Part shown: in pieces, positions 45,014 to 53,905 of the stretch
Layout of the letters: every line of letters begins with the position of its first letter
How positions within the stretch are numbered: the first letter of the stretch is position 1
Assembly: GCA_039978075.1 (NCBI GenBank)
Contig: JBDWCA010000007.1
Location: 135,085 to 199,084 of the forward strand
Length of the DNA stretch: 64,000 bases
Origin: Anderseniella sp039978075
GTDB taxonomy: Bacteria > Pseudomonadota > Alphaproteobacteria > Rhizobiales > Aestuariivirgaceae
Reading direction: 5' to 3'
The notes under the pieces: model-generated
What the model was told of the DNA's origin: nothing
Databases searched by the model: none
The model's input: the letters and a program-made list of their open reading frames with translations, nothing else
Made by a program: the position numbers and the translations under genes

Positions 45014-46462
45014 ATGAACACAGTGGTTGAAAAAGCGGAAACGATCGAGCCGACCCGGAACAAACCTGTCTGGCTGCTTTTGGTTTCGGCAGTTGTTGTT
45101 TGCGCCAGTATCGCCCTGTTGCTCAATTCCAGACTTTTCGGGGTTGCGGAATTTGCCACGACACTGTGTGTGTTGGTTCTGTCCTTGTGTGCGTTTCTGA
45201 AACGGATATGGCATCCCACCCAGGCACTGCTGGTGTTCGTGTTGCTGTTGCTGCTTGTAATTCATCCCTTGAAAGGTGTTTATCTGGCGGTAATGACGGA
45301 TACCGGCATGCAGGAGTTTCTGCCGATTCCGCTTCGCCGAGGCGTATCGCAGGAAATTTTTAGCGAAGCCTATTTTGGCGCCTGCGTCCTGGTCATGCTG
45401 GCTGCGATGCTCATTCTGGCTTTTCCGAACAGCGGCAGGAGTAACACCATACAATGGCCGAGATTTCAGACCGACCATCAATCCCTGCTCTTTGTGTTGC
45501 TTGCGTTGTTCGTGGTGACAACCGCGATACGGGTTTTTGTTCCGCAGGAGGGGTTTCTGCTCTCGGTAAACTACGTGATCAACCATCGGGTTTTTCCCTT
45601 TGGCATGTCATTTCTGGTTTTCCTGCTGGTTCTTAACAACGACATCCGAATGGCCCGCTGGGTTTTCTTCCTGTGGCTGTTTGCCGGCGTTCTGCTGTTT
45701 CTCCTATACGGCAGCAAGTCGTACCTGATCCTGCCGATCGTGACCATGCTGATGATCCCTCTGCTCTCAAAAGCGAGACTGTTTCCTCGCGGACTGATTG
45801 TTGCCCTGATGATTGCGGTGTTTGTCCTGTATCCAATCATGAACATCTATCGATCCCTGGTCATCTACAAGTCTCTCGATGCCAGCATGGTGCTGGCTGT
45901 CTACGAGCACTCACTCGCGCAATCTCGACAATTGGCGGGGGCCCTTGAGTGGTTGCGACTGGCAATTTTTGCGGTTGGCCCGTTGCTTGATCGTCTTATC
46001 GGAATGGAGTCCTATCTGATGATTCTGCAGGGAGAGCAGGCAGGCGCGCTCCCCTCAGGTGGAGACTTTTTGCAGAATGCCCGTGATGTAGGAACAATCA
46101 TGCGCATGGACATCATGGGGATCGAAGTCGACAATATCGGCATCGCTCCATCATTGATGGGCTTTTCATACATAGTTCTGCGTAGTTTTATGGGGACCAT
46201 ACTCCTCAGCTTCAGTTTCATTGTCATGCTGGTGGGGCTCTATCATCTTCTGGCAACTCTGGTGCCGAAGATCAGCGGGCCAAGCTTCGCCCCATTGGCA
46301 CTGGTCGTCTTCAGCCTGGTAACCGACGGCAATGTCTGGGCGCTGTACTGGGATTTACCGGCCCTGATAATCGTATGCGCGATGGGGTTTGTGTTTACCC
46401 GGGCCGTCCGCACGGAGCATGACCCCCAGCAACTGCAACCCGGCCGGCAGGTCACAACCTAG
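45014..46462 (+). CDS. Multi-pass membrane protein, probable O-antigen/EPS polymerase
   Basis: A 482-residue protein with about eleven to twelve hydrophobic helices and one larger hydrophilic loop (about residues 300-380, including a Met- and Asp-rich part). It has no catalytic motif I can name, but size, topology and position fit a Wzy-like polymerase with a low-similarity sequence. A second protein with a proper O-antigen ligase signature is encoded at 30117, so roles might be divided between polymerase and ligase. It starts 61 bp after the fusion protein. Confidence 0.68.
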   Translation: MNTVVEKAETIEPTRNKPVWLLLVSAVVVCASIALLLNSRLFGVAEFATTLCVLVLSLCAFLKRIWHPTQALLVFVLLLLLVIHPLKGVYLAVMTDTGMQEFLPIPLRRGVSQEIFSEAYFGACVLVMLAAMLILAFPNSGRSNTIQWPRFQTDHQSLLFVLLALFVVTTAIRVFVPQEGFLLSVNYVINHRVFPFGMSFLVFLLVLNNDIRMARWVFFLWLFAGVLLFLLYGSKSYLILPIVTMLMIPLLSKARLFPRGLIVALMIAVFVLYPIMNIYRSLVIYKSLDASMVLAVYEHSLAQSRQLAGALEWLRLAIFAVGPLLDRLIGMESYLMILQGEQAGALPSGGDFLQNARDVGTIMRMDIMGIEVDNIGIAPSLMGFSYIVLRSFMGTILLSFSFIVMLVGLYHLLATLVPKISGPSFAPLALVVFSLVTDGNVWALYWDLPALIIVCAMGFVFTRAVRTEHDPQQLQPGRQVTT

Positions 46463-46477
46463 GCCGATTGTAAACAG

Positions 46478-47209
46478 GTGAGCACATTGACAATCCGCAG
46501 AGTGATCAGGAACCTGGTGCTACAACGCCAGGCTGGCTTTGAACTGTTAAGCAGGTTACGCCGAAGCGAAGTATATCTGAGACCCGAGACAGAGGTATTG
46601 ATTGAAGGCTATCCGCGCTCCGGCAACAGTTTTGCGGAAGCTGCATTCGTGTTTGCCCAACGGCCTCGCCAGGTGGTAATCGCACATCACGCGCATGCTG
46701 CAGGTCATGTACTGACGGCTCTCAAAGCCAACGTGCCGGCGATGGTGCTGTTTCGCAACCCGGTTGATGCGGTGGCGTCCTTTATCGAAGAAACCGACGG
46801 ACGGCTTTCGGCTGCCATTGCTTTGAAAGAGTACGTGCAATTTCATCGTCCCTTGATCCCGCACAATGCCGACATACTGTTTGTGCCCTTCGATGATGTG
46901 ACGAGAGACTTCCCGCAAGTCATTCGATGCCTGAATGCAAAGTTTGGCACCGATTTCAGTACTTATGAGCAAACGGATGAGAATGTAGCTGCCGTTCGAA
47001 CCCTGGTGGACGAGATAAGTCTGAGACGTATCAGCAAACAAACCCGTTACAGCACATCGATAGATGAGGCGGGTCGGGAAGCCAGGCGTGCCGAGTTGAA
47101 GAGATTGAAAAATTCCATAACGGAAACTGCCTCGCTCGCGGGGAAACTGGGTGACGCCGAGGCGATGTATCAGAAACTCCTGCGACTGGCCAAAACCGGC
47201 ACCTCATGA
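46478..47209 (+). CDS. Sulfotransferase-family protein
   Basis: A 243-residue cytoplasmic protein. EGYPRSGNSF at residues 43-52 is the PAPS 5'-phosphosulfate loop and LFRNPVDAVASF at about 91-102 is the 3'-phosphate loop, the two defining motifs of the carbohydrate/cytosolic sulfotransferase fold. A His pair (AHHAHAAGH) after the first motif may lie near the acceptor. It would transfer sulfate to a sugar hydroxyl. The start is a GTG at 46478. It overlaps the next glycosyltransferase by 4 bp. No PAPS-synthesis genes lie in the window. Confidence 0.82.
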   Translation: MSTLTIRRVIRNLVLQRQAGFELLSRLRRSEVYLRPETEVLIEGYPRSGNSFAEAAFVFAQRPRQVVIAHHAHAAGHVLTALKANVPAMVLFRNPVDAVASFIEETDGRLSAAIALKEYVQFHRPLIPHNADILFVPFDDVTRDFPQVIRCLNAKFGTDFSTYEQTDENVAAVRTLVDEISLRRISKQTRYSTSIDEAGREARRAELKRLKNSITETASLAGKLGDAEAMYQKLLRLAKTGTS

Positions 47210-48441
47210 GCCAGGCTCAAAAACCTTCAAGCACGCGGCGGCTGGAATTCCTATTCCCGACACGGTTTCACCTTTTTGACCAGATCGCCACTGCTGATTT
47301 TGGTGCGGAACCGTACCTCGTCCATTCCATTTATCCTGGCTGGTATCTTCGCAAGGGACGGTTTAGCCGGCTCGCGGAGCATAACCGAACGTTGTGGCTG
47401 GGTGGTTGTGGATATTTGCTATGGCGGCTGTCGAAAAAAACCGGATTACCGCGCCGATTGCAGTTGTTCTGCCGCAAGCTGTACATACGGGCCTGCGAAA
47501 TGGAGTTCTGTTTCAAGGTGCGCAATAGCCGAGACAGTACGCTGGTCACTTCAGCGGGCTATCTTGGAACCTCTCTGAAACACCTGAAGGACAGGGGAAA
47601 CACCATGATGGTCAATCATGGTTCCCTGTACGAACGTTTCGTGCGTCACTTTTTGCTGGAACAAGCATCACTTGAGCTGCAGCAGGACGTTGCCAACTGG
47701 GCAGACGATACGGTGGTTGATCGAATGGATGCCGAGTTTGAGGCATGCGACCGGATTATCGTGTGTTCACCGGCGGCGCTGAAAACCATGCCTGAAAGAT
47801 GGGCCGGCAAGTGTACAGTGGTGCCGTTGGGGGCACCCGATAGATCCGCATCACAATCTCGTAGTGGGCAGCCATCGCAAGAACCGCGCCAGGGTTTCAG
47901 GTTTCTGCATGTCTCCAGCCTGGTTCCGCAAAAAAACATGGAACGGATACTTGATGCTTTCGACCGGATCCGCGGCAGTGATGACCGGCTTGTCATCTGC
48001 GGGCCGGAGCCTGCTGAAACAGATCTGCTACACCGGCTCCGAACGGATGATTCGGCAATCGATTATCGCGGTCGGCAATCTCGCGAGCAGTTGCAGAAGG
48101 CTTATGATGAAGCGGATATCTTCCTGCACCCGTCCCTGTCTGACGGCTGGGCCATGGTGGTGAGCGAGGCCCTGGCGGCGGGATTGCCCATGGTGTCGTC
48201 AATGGAAACCGGTGCTGCGGCCTATTACTACGAGAAGCAGCTGCGGACCGATGCCGGCCCCATCCTGATTGTGGATCCCCTGTCGGTTGAAAGCATTGCC
48301 ACTGGCTGTCGCATGCTGCGGGACAAACTGGAGAACGGGTCTGTTTTCGACCCGGTCAAGCTGGTGTCGTGGAACGAGTCTGGTGCGATGCTGCGTGCAG
48401 CACTCAGCGACTTTCCGCAGGCTCAAAGTACGCCGGTCTGA
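47206..48441 (+). CDS. Glycosyltransferase, GT4/GT-B fold
   Basis: A 411-residue enzyme. The C-terminal Rossmann domain (from about 225) has FLHVSSLVPQKNMERILDAF, VICGPEP and DIFLHPSLSDGWAMVVSEALAAG, the usual donor-binding and E-x7-E-like features of group 1 glycosyltransferases. The sugar donor is unknown. It is translationally coupled to the sulfotransferase (ATGA overlap), hinting that one residue of the repeat unit is added and sulfated together. Confidence 0.9.
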   Translation: MSQAQKPSSTRRLEFLFPTRFHLFDQIATADFGAEPYLVHSIYPGWYLRKGRFSRLAEHNRTLWLGGCGYLLWRLSKKTGLPRRLQLFCRKLYIRACEMEFCFKVRNSRDSTLVTSAGYLGTSLKHLKDRGNTMMVNHGSLYERFVRHFLLEQASLELQQDVANWADDTVVDRMDAEFEACDRIIVCSPAALKTMPERWAGKCTVVPLGAPDRSASQSRSGQPSQEPRQGFRFLHVSSLVPQKNMERILDAFDRIRGSDDRLVICGPEPAETDLLHRLRTDDSAIDYRGRQSREQLQKAYDEADIFLHPSLSDGWAMVVSEALAAGLPMVSSMETGAAAYYYEKQLRTDAGPILIVDPLSVESIATGCRMLRDKLENGSVFDPVKLVSWNESGAMLRAALSDFPQAQSTPV

Positions 48442-48498
48442 TGCATCAGCGAGGCGCAAGACGTTTGTTGATTTTCACGCCGGCTGGCCGACTGGAGC

Positions 48499-49638
48499 AT
48501 GGTTGAAATGGGCCTGTGTTATTGTTGTTTCTATCACCCGTTCGACAAGCCGGGGTTTCAGGGGCAGAAGAACCTGTCGGTTCATGTTGATCGGGTGCTT
48601 TCGGACAGCTTTGCCGAGCAATATCAAACGGTTTCGGGGCCAGAGTTTTCTGGCTTTCCATCAATTTACGGCATCGTGAAAACGCTGCACAAGTTGTTGT
48701 GGTGGCGGGTACTGGATTTTTCTCGATCCCGCGGAGCAGATTCTCCTCGCAATGTGACAGTTGTCGACATGATTCATTCCGTTGTGGTGCTGGATCGGCA
48801 AAACAGCAGCGACCGCCTCGTGCTTATCGGTCATGACAGTTACAGCCTGCGGGGGCGGCGCCAGTTGATGCAGACAGGCGCAGGCACAGCGTTTGCTCGC
48901 GCCTCGGCGGCCTGGTTGTGCTGGTGCTATGCAGAGTTTCTGGCGCGGCGGGTGTTTGATTTCCAGTTCTTTGTATCACCGGTCGATTGCCGGATTGCCG
49001 GTCATCCGAACCGGTCCGGTGTATTGCCGATACCGCTGACTGAGCATATCCGCAAAGCTGCCGGCCAGCATCGGACGTCACCGAACAAGCGGCGGAAACT
49101 TCTGATACCTGTTGCCGTTGTGAATCCGGCTCAGAACAGGTTCGACGCGGAGGCTGTCAAAATCATCAGGCGGATTTGTCCGCCGGAGACAGAGATCACT
49201 TTGTGGGGCGCCGGGGCCGAAACGATGAGAGCTGAATTTGATGCGGTCGAGAACCTGCAGTTTGTGACTTGGGTCGAAGACTATACCGGCTTTCTGGGCC
49301 AGTTTGATGCGGTTGTCTATCCGCGCATTGTCGGTAGCGGGTTTCACACCAAACTGGCCGAAGTTCTGGCCCTCGGCATCCCGACGTTGAGCGTGGATTG
49401 GATTGCCGAGGCATTGACCAGCGCCGGTTATGGTGGATTGAGCACATTCACAGGTCCCGGTGATTTCGAGGGCGCTGTGCAGGAATTTTGCACGCATGGG
49501 GAGAACATGGCACCAATCACAACCGACACCCTTCCGCAATCAGTTGATGCGAAACATGCGCTGCAACCGTTGGTTGATCGTTGTGACGAGTTGCTTGCTT
49601 CCGTATCTGATACTGGCAACGGGGATCAGAACGGGTGA
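48499..49638 (+). CDS. Glycosyltransferase-like protein with atypical N-terminus
   Basis: A 379-residue protein. The C-terminal half has ITLWGAGAETM and VVYPRIVGSGFHTKLAEVLALGIP, which fits a group 1 glycosyltransferase Rossmann domain. The N-terminal half (MVEMGLCYCCFYHPFDKPGF) is not typical and includes no clear G-rich loop, so this is a divergent member. An ATG at 48508 is an alternative start. It overlaps the next frame at a GTGA junction. Confidence 0.72.
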   Translation: MVEMGLCYCCFYHPFDKPGFQGQKNLSVHVDRVLSDSFAEQYQTVSGPEFSGFPSIYGIVKTLHKLLWWRVLDFSRSRGADSPRNVTVVDMIHSVVVLDRQNSSDRLVLIGHDSYSLRGRRQLMQTGAGTAFARASAAWLCWCYAEFLARRVFDFQFFVSPVDCRIAGHPNRSGVLPIPLTEHIRKAAGQHRTSPNKRRKLLIPVAVVNPAQNRFDAEAVKIIRRICPPETEITLWGAGAETMRAEFDAVENLQFVTWVEDYTGFLGQFDAVVYPRIVGSGFHTKLAEVLALGIPTLSVDWIAEALTSAGYGGLSTFTGPGDFEGAVQEFCTHGENMAPITTDTLPQSVDAKHALQPLVDRCDELLASVSDTGNGDQNG

Positions 49639-49673
49639 ATTACCTAAGCCGTGACCGGGACATCCAGGTTGAT

Positions 49674-50855
49674 ATGACAACTGAGAAAATGAAACTCGCC
49701 GTGGTGACCGGCAGCATGTCGAGGCGCGCCGGTGGGCTGTTCAACTCGGTTCGCGCCCTGTCCCGGTATCTTGAACACGCAGGCGTTGGCCTGCAGGTGT
49801 TTGCAGGCGAGGATGAGTTCTCGGCGAAAGACCGCGCGGCATGGGGTGAGACGCCGCTGCAGACTTTCCCGGTGCGCGGGCCGCAGATCTTCGGTTATCA
49901 GCCGGATTTGTTGACCGCACTGCGCCAGATGCAGCCTGACATCGTTCATCTGCACGGGATCTGGATGTATTCCTCCATTGCCGCTATGGCCTGGTCGAAA
50001 ACGACAGGCCCCCGCATCATATCACCGCGTGGCATGCTGGATCCGTGGGCGGTCGCAAACTCGGCATGGAAAAAGCAGGTGGCTGCGGCGCTCTATGAGA
50101 CCCGGAACCTGCGCGGAGCGGCATGTGTTCATGCACTGGCAGAGTCGGAGAGACTTGCGATCAGGGCATATGGTGTTCGTGCGCCGATTGCCGTGATCCC
50201 AAACGGCGTTGACCCCTCGATTGGTGACCAATCACCACCGCCGCCTGCGTGGGAAGAAAGCCTTCCTGACGGTGCGCGCAAATTGCTGTTCCTTGGCAGA
50301 ATACATCCGAAGAAGGGCCTTGCAGCGCTGATCGACGCTTACCAGCAATTGCGTGGCGGAGAAGCCGACCAATGGCATCTGGTGGTGGCTGGCTGGGACC
50401 AGGCAGGCCATGAAGCAGAGCTGAAGGCACAGGTGACGGCGGCGGGTCTTGACAGCAGCGTCCATTTTATCGGTCCGCAATTTGGCGACGACAAGGCTGC
50501 GACCCTGGCGGCGGCGGATGCCTTTATCCTGCCGTCTCAGAGTGAGGGCCTGCCCATGGCAATTCTGGAAGCATGGGCATTTCGCCTTCCGGTTCTGATG
50601 ACGGGTGATTGCAATATTCCAGAGGCTTTTCCTGCAGGCGCTGCAATTGAGATTACCCGAAACCCGAACAGCCTTGCCGAAGCCCTGCGACAGTTCATGG
50701 CGCTGCCACAGGTAGAACGTGACCTGATCGGTGAACAGGGCCGCAACCTTGTAGAGACCCACTTCAACTGGCCTGCCATCGCGGATAAAATGTCCAGAAC
50801 CTATTCCTGGGTGCTGCACGGAGGCAGTTGTCCGGAATGGGTGGATGTGGACTGA
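49674..50855 (+). CDS. Glycosyltransferase, GT4 family
   Basis: A 393-residue GT-B enzyme. MKLAVVTGSMSRRAGGLFNS with a G-rich acceptor loop, HLHGIWMYSS, LFLGRIHPKKGLAALIDAY and ILPSQSEGLPMAILEAWAF with the conserved Glu are the expected motifs. The ATG at 49674 has AGG 5-6 bases upstream. A GTG at 49635 that overlaps the previous stop would add 13 residues and is the coupled alternative. The sugar specificity is not predictable. Confidence 0.92.
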   Translation: MTTEKMKLAVVTGSMSRRAGGLFNSVRALSRYLEHAGVGLQVFAGEDEFSAKDRAAWGETPLQTFPVRGPQIFGYQPDLLTALRQMQPDIVHLHGIWMYSSIAAMAWSKTTGPRIISPRGMLDPWAVANSAWKKQVAAALYETRNLRGAACVHALAESERLAIRAYGVRAPIAVIPNGVDPSIGDQSPPPPAWEESLPDGARKLLFLGRIHPKKGLAALIDAYQQLRGGEADQWHLVVAGWDQAGHEAELKAQVTAAGLDSSVHFIGPQFGDDKAATLAAADAFILPSQSEGLPMAILEAWAFRLPVLMTGDCNIPEAFPAGAAIEITRNPNSLAEALRQFMALPQVERDLIGEQGRNLVETHFNWPAIADKMSRTYSWVLHGGSCPEWVDVD

Positions 50856-50893
50856 CGCGATGAAGAATGTGAGCCCCGGGAGGGTGCCGTAAG

Positions 50894-51430
50894 ATGGTCG
50901 ACGTTGTCTCGAACAGGAAAACTACGAAATGGTCACGTCGCGAACAGGTTGCACGGGTCCTGTGGGGCCTTGCCAGGCCGTTGTTCGTCCTGAGTCCACG
51001 GCCATTATGGGGGTGGAGAAGATTCCTGTTGCGCGCCTTTGGTGCGCAAATCGGGCATGAAGTGCACATCTATCCCTCTGTGCGCATTACCATGCCTTGG
51101 AATGTCACGATAGGGCCGCAAAGTGCGGTTGGTGACCGGGTGATACTGTATGCGCTCGGTCCGATCACGCTGGGTTCCAGGGTAACCGTTTCGCAAGGGT
51201 CGCATCTTTGCGCAGGCTCGCATGACTGGCGGGATGAGGAACGGCCGCTCTTGAAACCACCTGTTGTCGTCGACGATGATGCCTGGATATGCGCTGATGC
51301 ATTTATTGGCCCGGGTGTGACTGTTGGCAAGGCTGCGATAGTTGGTGCCCGGGCGGTTGCGATGAAAGACGTGTCCCCGGGAATTACTGTTATCGGCAAT
51401 CCCGCACGTGTCCTCAGAGGAGATGGATAA
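50894..51430 (+). CDS. Hexapeptide-repeat acyltransferase (WcaF-like)
   Basis: A 178-residue left-handed beta-helix O-acetyltransferase. An N-terminal helical part (to about 50) resembles WcaF. Hexapeptide repeats follow (IYPSVRITMPWNVTIGP, IGPGVTVGKAAIVGARAV), with the catalytic-His region in CAGSHDWRD and a C-terminal GNPARVLRG cap. It acetylates a sugar of the polymer. It overlaps the next gene by one base, and GGGAGGG lies upstream. Confidence 0.9.
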   Translation: MVDVVSNRKTTKWSRREQVARVLWGLARPLFVLSPRPLWGWRRFLLRAFGAQIGHEVHIYPSVRITMPWNVTIGPQSAVGDRVILYALGPITLGSRVTVSQGSHLCAGSHDWRDEERPLLKPPVVVDDDAWICADAFIGPGVTVGKAAIVGARAVAMKDVSPGITVIGNPARVLRGDG

Positions 51431-52077
51431 TGAGCCAGCTCGCGAGTATCGATGGATACCAGTATGAAGATTCCGATACAAACGACTCTCATTCCTATCT
51501 GCTGCCGGCGGTTCGCTCTGAACTGGTCAAGGTTTTTTCGAAGCTCAAATCTGACGCATTGCAACCCCGTTTGTTTGATCTTGGCTGCGGCAATGGCTGC
51601 ATAGCGGCGAAGCTTAGTGAAGACGGCTGGCAAGTTTCGGGAGTTGATCCATCTCTGGAAGGTATTGCGCAGGCAAAAGCCAGTTATCCGGACCTGAAGC
51701 TTGAGCACGGGTCGGCATATGACGATCTGTCCAGAAAATGGGGAACTTTTCCGGTAATCGTAAGCCTGGAGGTTGTCGAACATGTATACGCACCGCGAGA
51801 CTACGCAAAGACGCTGTTCGAGTTGTGTGAACCAGGTGGAACGGTCATTATCTCAACGCCCTATCATGGCTATCTGAAGAATCTGGCGCTGGCACTGTCA
51901 GGGAAAATGGACCGTCATTTTACCGCTTTGTGGGATCATGGGCACATCAAGTTCTGGTCCTGTTCAACCCTCAGCACTTTGCTTGAAGAAGCGGGGTTTG
52001 AGACACCTCGTTATCTGCGGGTCGGAAGAATTCCCCCCTTGGCAAAGTCAATGATTGCGATTGCGCGCAAACCATAA
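51430..52077 (+). CDS. Class I SAM-dependent methyltransferase
   Basis: A 215-residue methyltransferase. LFDLGCGNGCIAAKL is motif I, SGVDPS the acidic motif II, and VSLEVVEHVYAPRDY motif IV. It resembles UbiG/Methyltransf_23-type enzymes, which in sugar clusters often O-methylate a terminal or internal residue. It overlaps both neighbours (TAATG junctions), so acyltransferase, methyltransferase and GT2 are coupled. The acceptor is not known. Confidence 0.88.
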   Translation: MSQLASIDGYQYEDSDTNDSHSYLLPAVRSELVKVFSKLKSDALQPRLFDLGCGNGCIAAKLSEDGWQVSGVDPSLEGIAQAKASYPDLKLEHGSAYDDLSRKWGTFPVIVSLEVVEHVYAPRDYAKTLFELCEPGGTVIISTPYHGYLKNLALALSGKMDRHFTALWDHGHIKFWSCSTLSTLLEEAGFETPRYLRVGRIPPLAKSMIAIARKP

Positions 52078-52973
52078 TGCTCACTGTTGTTGTTTTGACT
52101 TTCAATGAGGCACAGCATATTGCGCGGGCAATCGGTTCGGTTCGCGATATAGCGCAGGCCATAGTCGTGGTCGATTCAGGGTCGACTGATGCGACCTGCA
52201 AAATTGCGGGTGATCTTGGAGCTCAGGTTCTGCACAACCCGTGGACCAACCACGCAACACAATTCAACTGGGCGCTGGATCAGTTGGACGAAGATACCGA
52301 CTGGGTGTTGCGGCTTGATGCCGACGAGATCGTCATGCCAGAGCTTGCGGCGGAGATTGGCAAATCACTCGCCACACTGGATGACGACATTGAAGGCGTA
52401 CATGTTTCGCGGCGGATGAATTTTCTCGGCCGGCCTGTCCGTCATGGCGGCCTGTTTCCGATCAGGGTGTTGCGACTGTTCCGGTACGGCAAGGGTCGCT
52501 GCGAAAATCGCTGGATGGATGAGCACATAAAGGTCGAAGGCAAGACGGCGGAATTTCATGGTGAAATTGTCGATGACAATCTCAGTTCCCTGAACTGGTG
52601 GACGGAAAAGCACAACTCCTATGCCAGCAGGGAAGTGGTGGATATTCTCAACCTTGAACACGGATTCATGCCGCATGAAACCGTGGCAAGCCTGACAGGT
52701 GGCCAGCAGGCCGGTGTCAAACGATGGCTAAAGGAACGGGTTTATGCACGGCTGCCGGGCGGATTGCGGGCATTTGTATACTTCTTCTACCGGTACATTC
52801 TTCGTCTGGGTTTTCTGGACGGTCGCGAGGGCAGGGCTTTCCATATCCTGCAGGGTTTCTGGTATCGTTTTCTCGTCGACGCAAAGCTGTTTGAAGTGCG
52901 CAAGTACATGACGCAGCATGACGTTGATGTGGTTACCGCGATCGACAAGGTGCTGGGGATCAAGCTCAGGTAA
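52077..52973 (+). CDS. Glycosyltransferase family 2 (WaaE/KdtX-like)
   Basis: A 298-residue GT-A enzyme. VVLTFNEAQHIARAIGSV and VVDSGSTDAT give the nucleotide-binding part, and LRLDADEIVMPEL has the DxD motif. The family also includes lipopolysaccharide core glucosyltransferase WaaE, but the context is exopolysaccharide. The start overlaps the preceding stop. It is followed by 91 bp before the next gene. Confidence 0.92.
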   Translation: MLTVVVLTFNEAQHIARAIGSVRDIAQAIVVVDSGSTDATCKIAGDLGAQVLHNPWTNHATQFNWALDQLDEDTDWVLRLDADEIVMPELAAEIGKSLATLDDDIEGVHVSRRMNFLGRPVRHGGLFPIRVLRLFRYGKGRCENRWMDEHIKVEGKTAEFHGEIVDDNLSSLNWWTEKHNSYASREVVDILNLEHGFMPHETVASLTGGQQAGVKRWLKERVYARLPGGLRAFVYFFYRYILRLGFLDGREGRAFHILQGFWYRFLVDAKLFEVRKYMTQHDVDVVTAIDKVLGIKLR

Positions 52974-53064
52974 CCGGTGTTCTCGACACCCCCGACAGAT
53001 GTTTCAGACAAACAAGGCCAATTCGCAAATTGCGCGGCTAATACATGGCAGCGAACTTCATTTC

Positions 53065-53811
53065 ATGAAAATATCAGTTATTACAGCGGTTTATAATCGT
53101 CGCGACACACTGGCAGATGCGGTCACCTCGCTGCAGGCGCAAACCCATGATCATTTCGAGCACGTGGTCATGGATGCCGGATCAACCGATGGAAGTCTCG
53201 ATGTTCTGAAGCAACTGGCTGACCCGCGCATGGTGCTGGTCAGTGAACGTGATGAGGGTATCTATGATGCGCTCAACAAAGGCATGGCGCGGGCTTCCGG
53301 CGATGTCATTGGCCTGATGCACTCCGATGATGTGTTTGCGTCGCCGTCGGTACTTGAACTTGTTGCGCGGGCATTTGAAGAAAGCAGTGTGGATGCGGTC
53401 TATGGTGATCTGCAGTATGTATCTGCCAGAGATCCGGAAAAGGTGATCCGCCAGTGGACGTCGGGTTTGGCTTCACCGGCAAAACTGAAACGTGGCTGGA
53501 TGCCGCCGCATCCATCGCTCTATGTACGCAAGTCCGTGGTTGACCGCTGGGGCGGTTACGATACCAGCTATCAGATTGCAGCTGATTATGACGCCATTTT
53601 GCGCTGGTTCGGCCAAGGCCGGATCAAGGCCCGATACGTACCGGAGGTATTCGTCAAGATGCGGGTAGGCGGCGAAAGCAACAGATCAGTCGAACGGATC
53701 CTGCAAAAGAGCCGTGAGGACTACCGGGCTCTGCGGACCAACAAGGTCGGCGGCGTGGGTGCACTTGTGTGGAAGAACCTTAGCAAGCTGGGCCAGTTCA
53801 GGACCGGATGA
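53065..53811 (+). CDS. Glycosyltransferase family 2
   Basis: A 248-residue GT-A enzyme. ISVITAVYNRRDTLADAV opens the fold, DAGSTDGSLDVL and the metal motif in LMHSDDVF follow, and the domain is complete at about 220. The ATG at 53065 fits the fold boundary; upstream codons (to 52918) are not homologous to GT2 starts. The sugar donor is unknown. It is one of five glycosyltransferases, besides the initiating transferase, in the locus. Confidence 0.92.
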   Translation: MKISVITAVYNRRDTLADAVTSLQAQTHDHFEHVVMDAGSTDGSLDVLKQLADPRMVLVSERDEGIYDALNKGMARASGDVIGLMHSDDVFASPSVLELVARAFEESSVDAVYGDLQYVSARDPEKVIRQWTSGLASPAKLKRGWMPPHPSLYVRKSVVDRWGGYDTSYQIAADYDAILRWFGQGRIKARYVPEVFVKMRVGGESNRSVERILQKSREDYRALRTNKVGGVGALVWKNLSKLGQFRTG

Positions 53812-53905
53812 CGTAATCGCCGCTCCCGGCCTGATCGACATTGTCTTGCGACCGGCAACGGCTCGCTGTATTGCTCCAGCAATATTCCCTTGGAGATTTT
53901 CAAGC

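Noticed and set aside
53714..53905. A 64-residue N-terminal extension of the WbpA-type dehydrogenase
   Set aside because: It overlaps the end of the GT2 gene and shows no similarity to the family N-terminus, which begins near residue 70 of the long frame.
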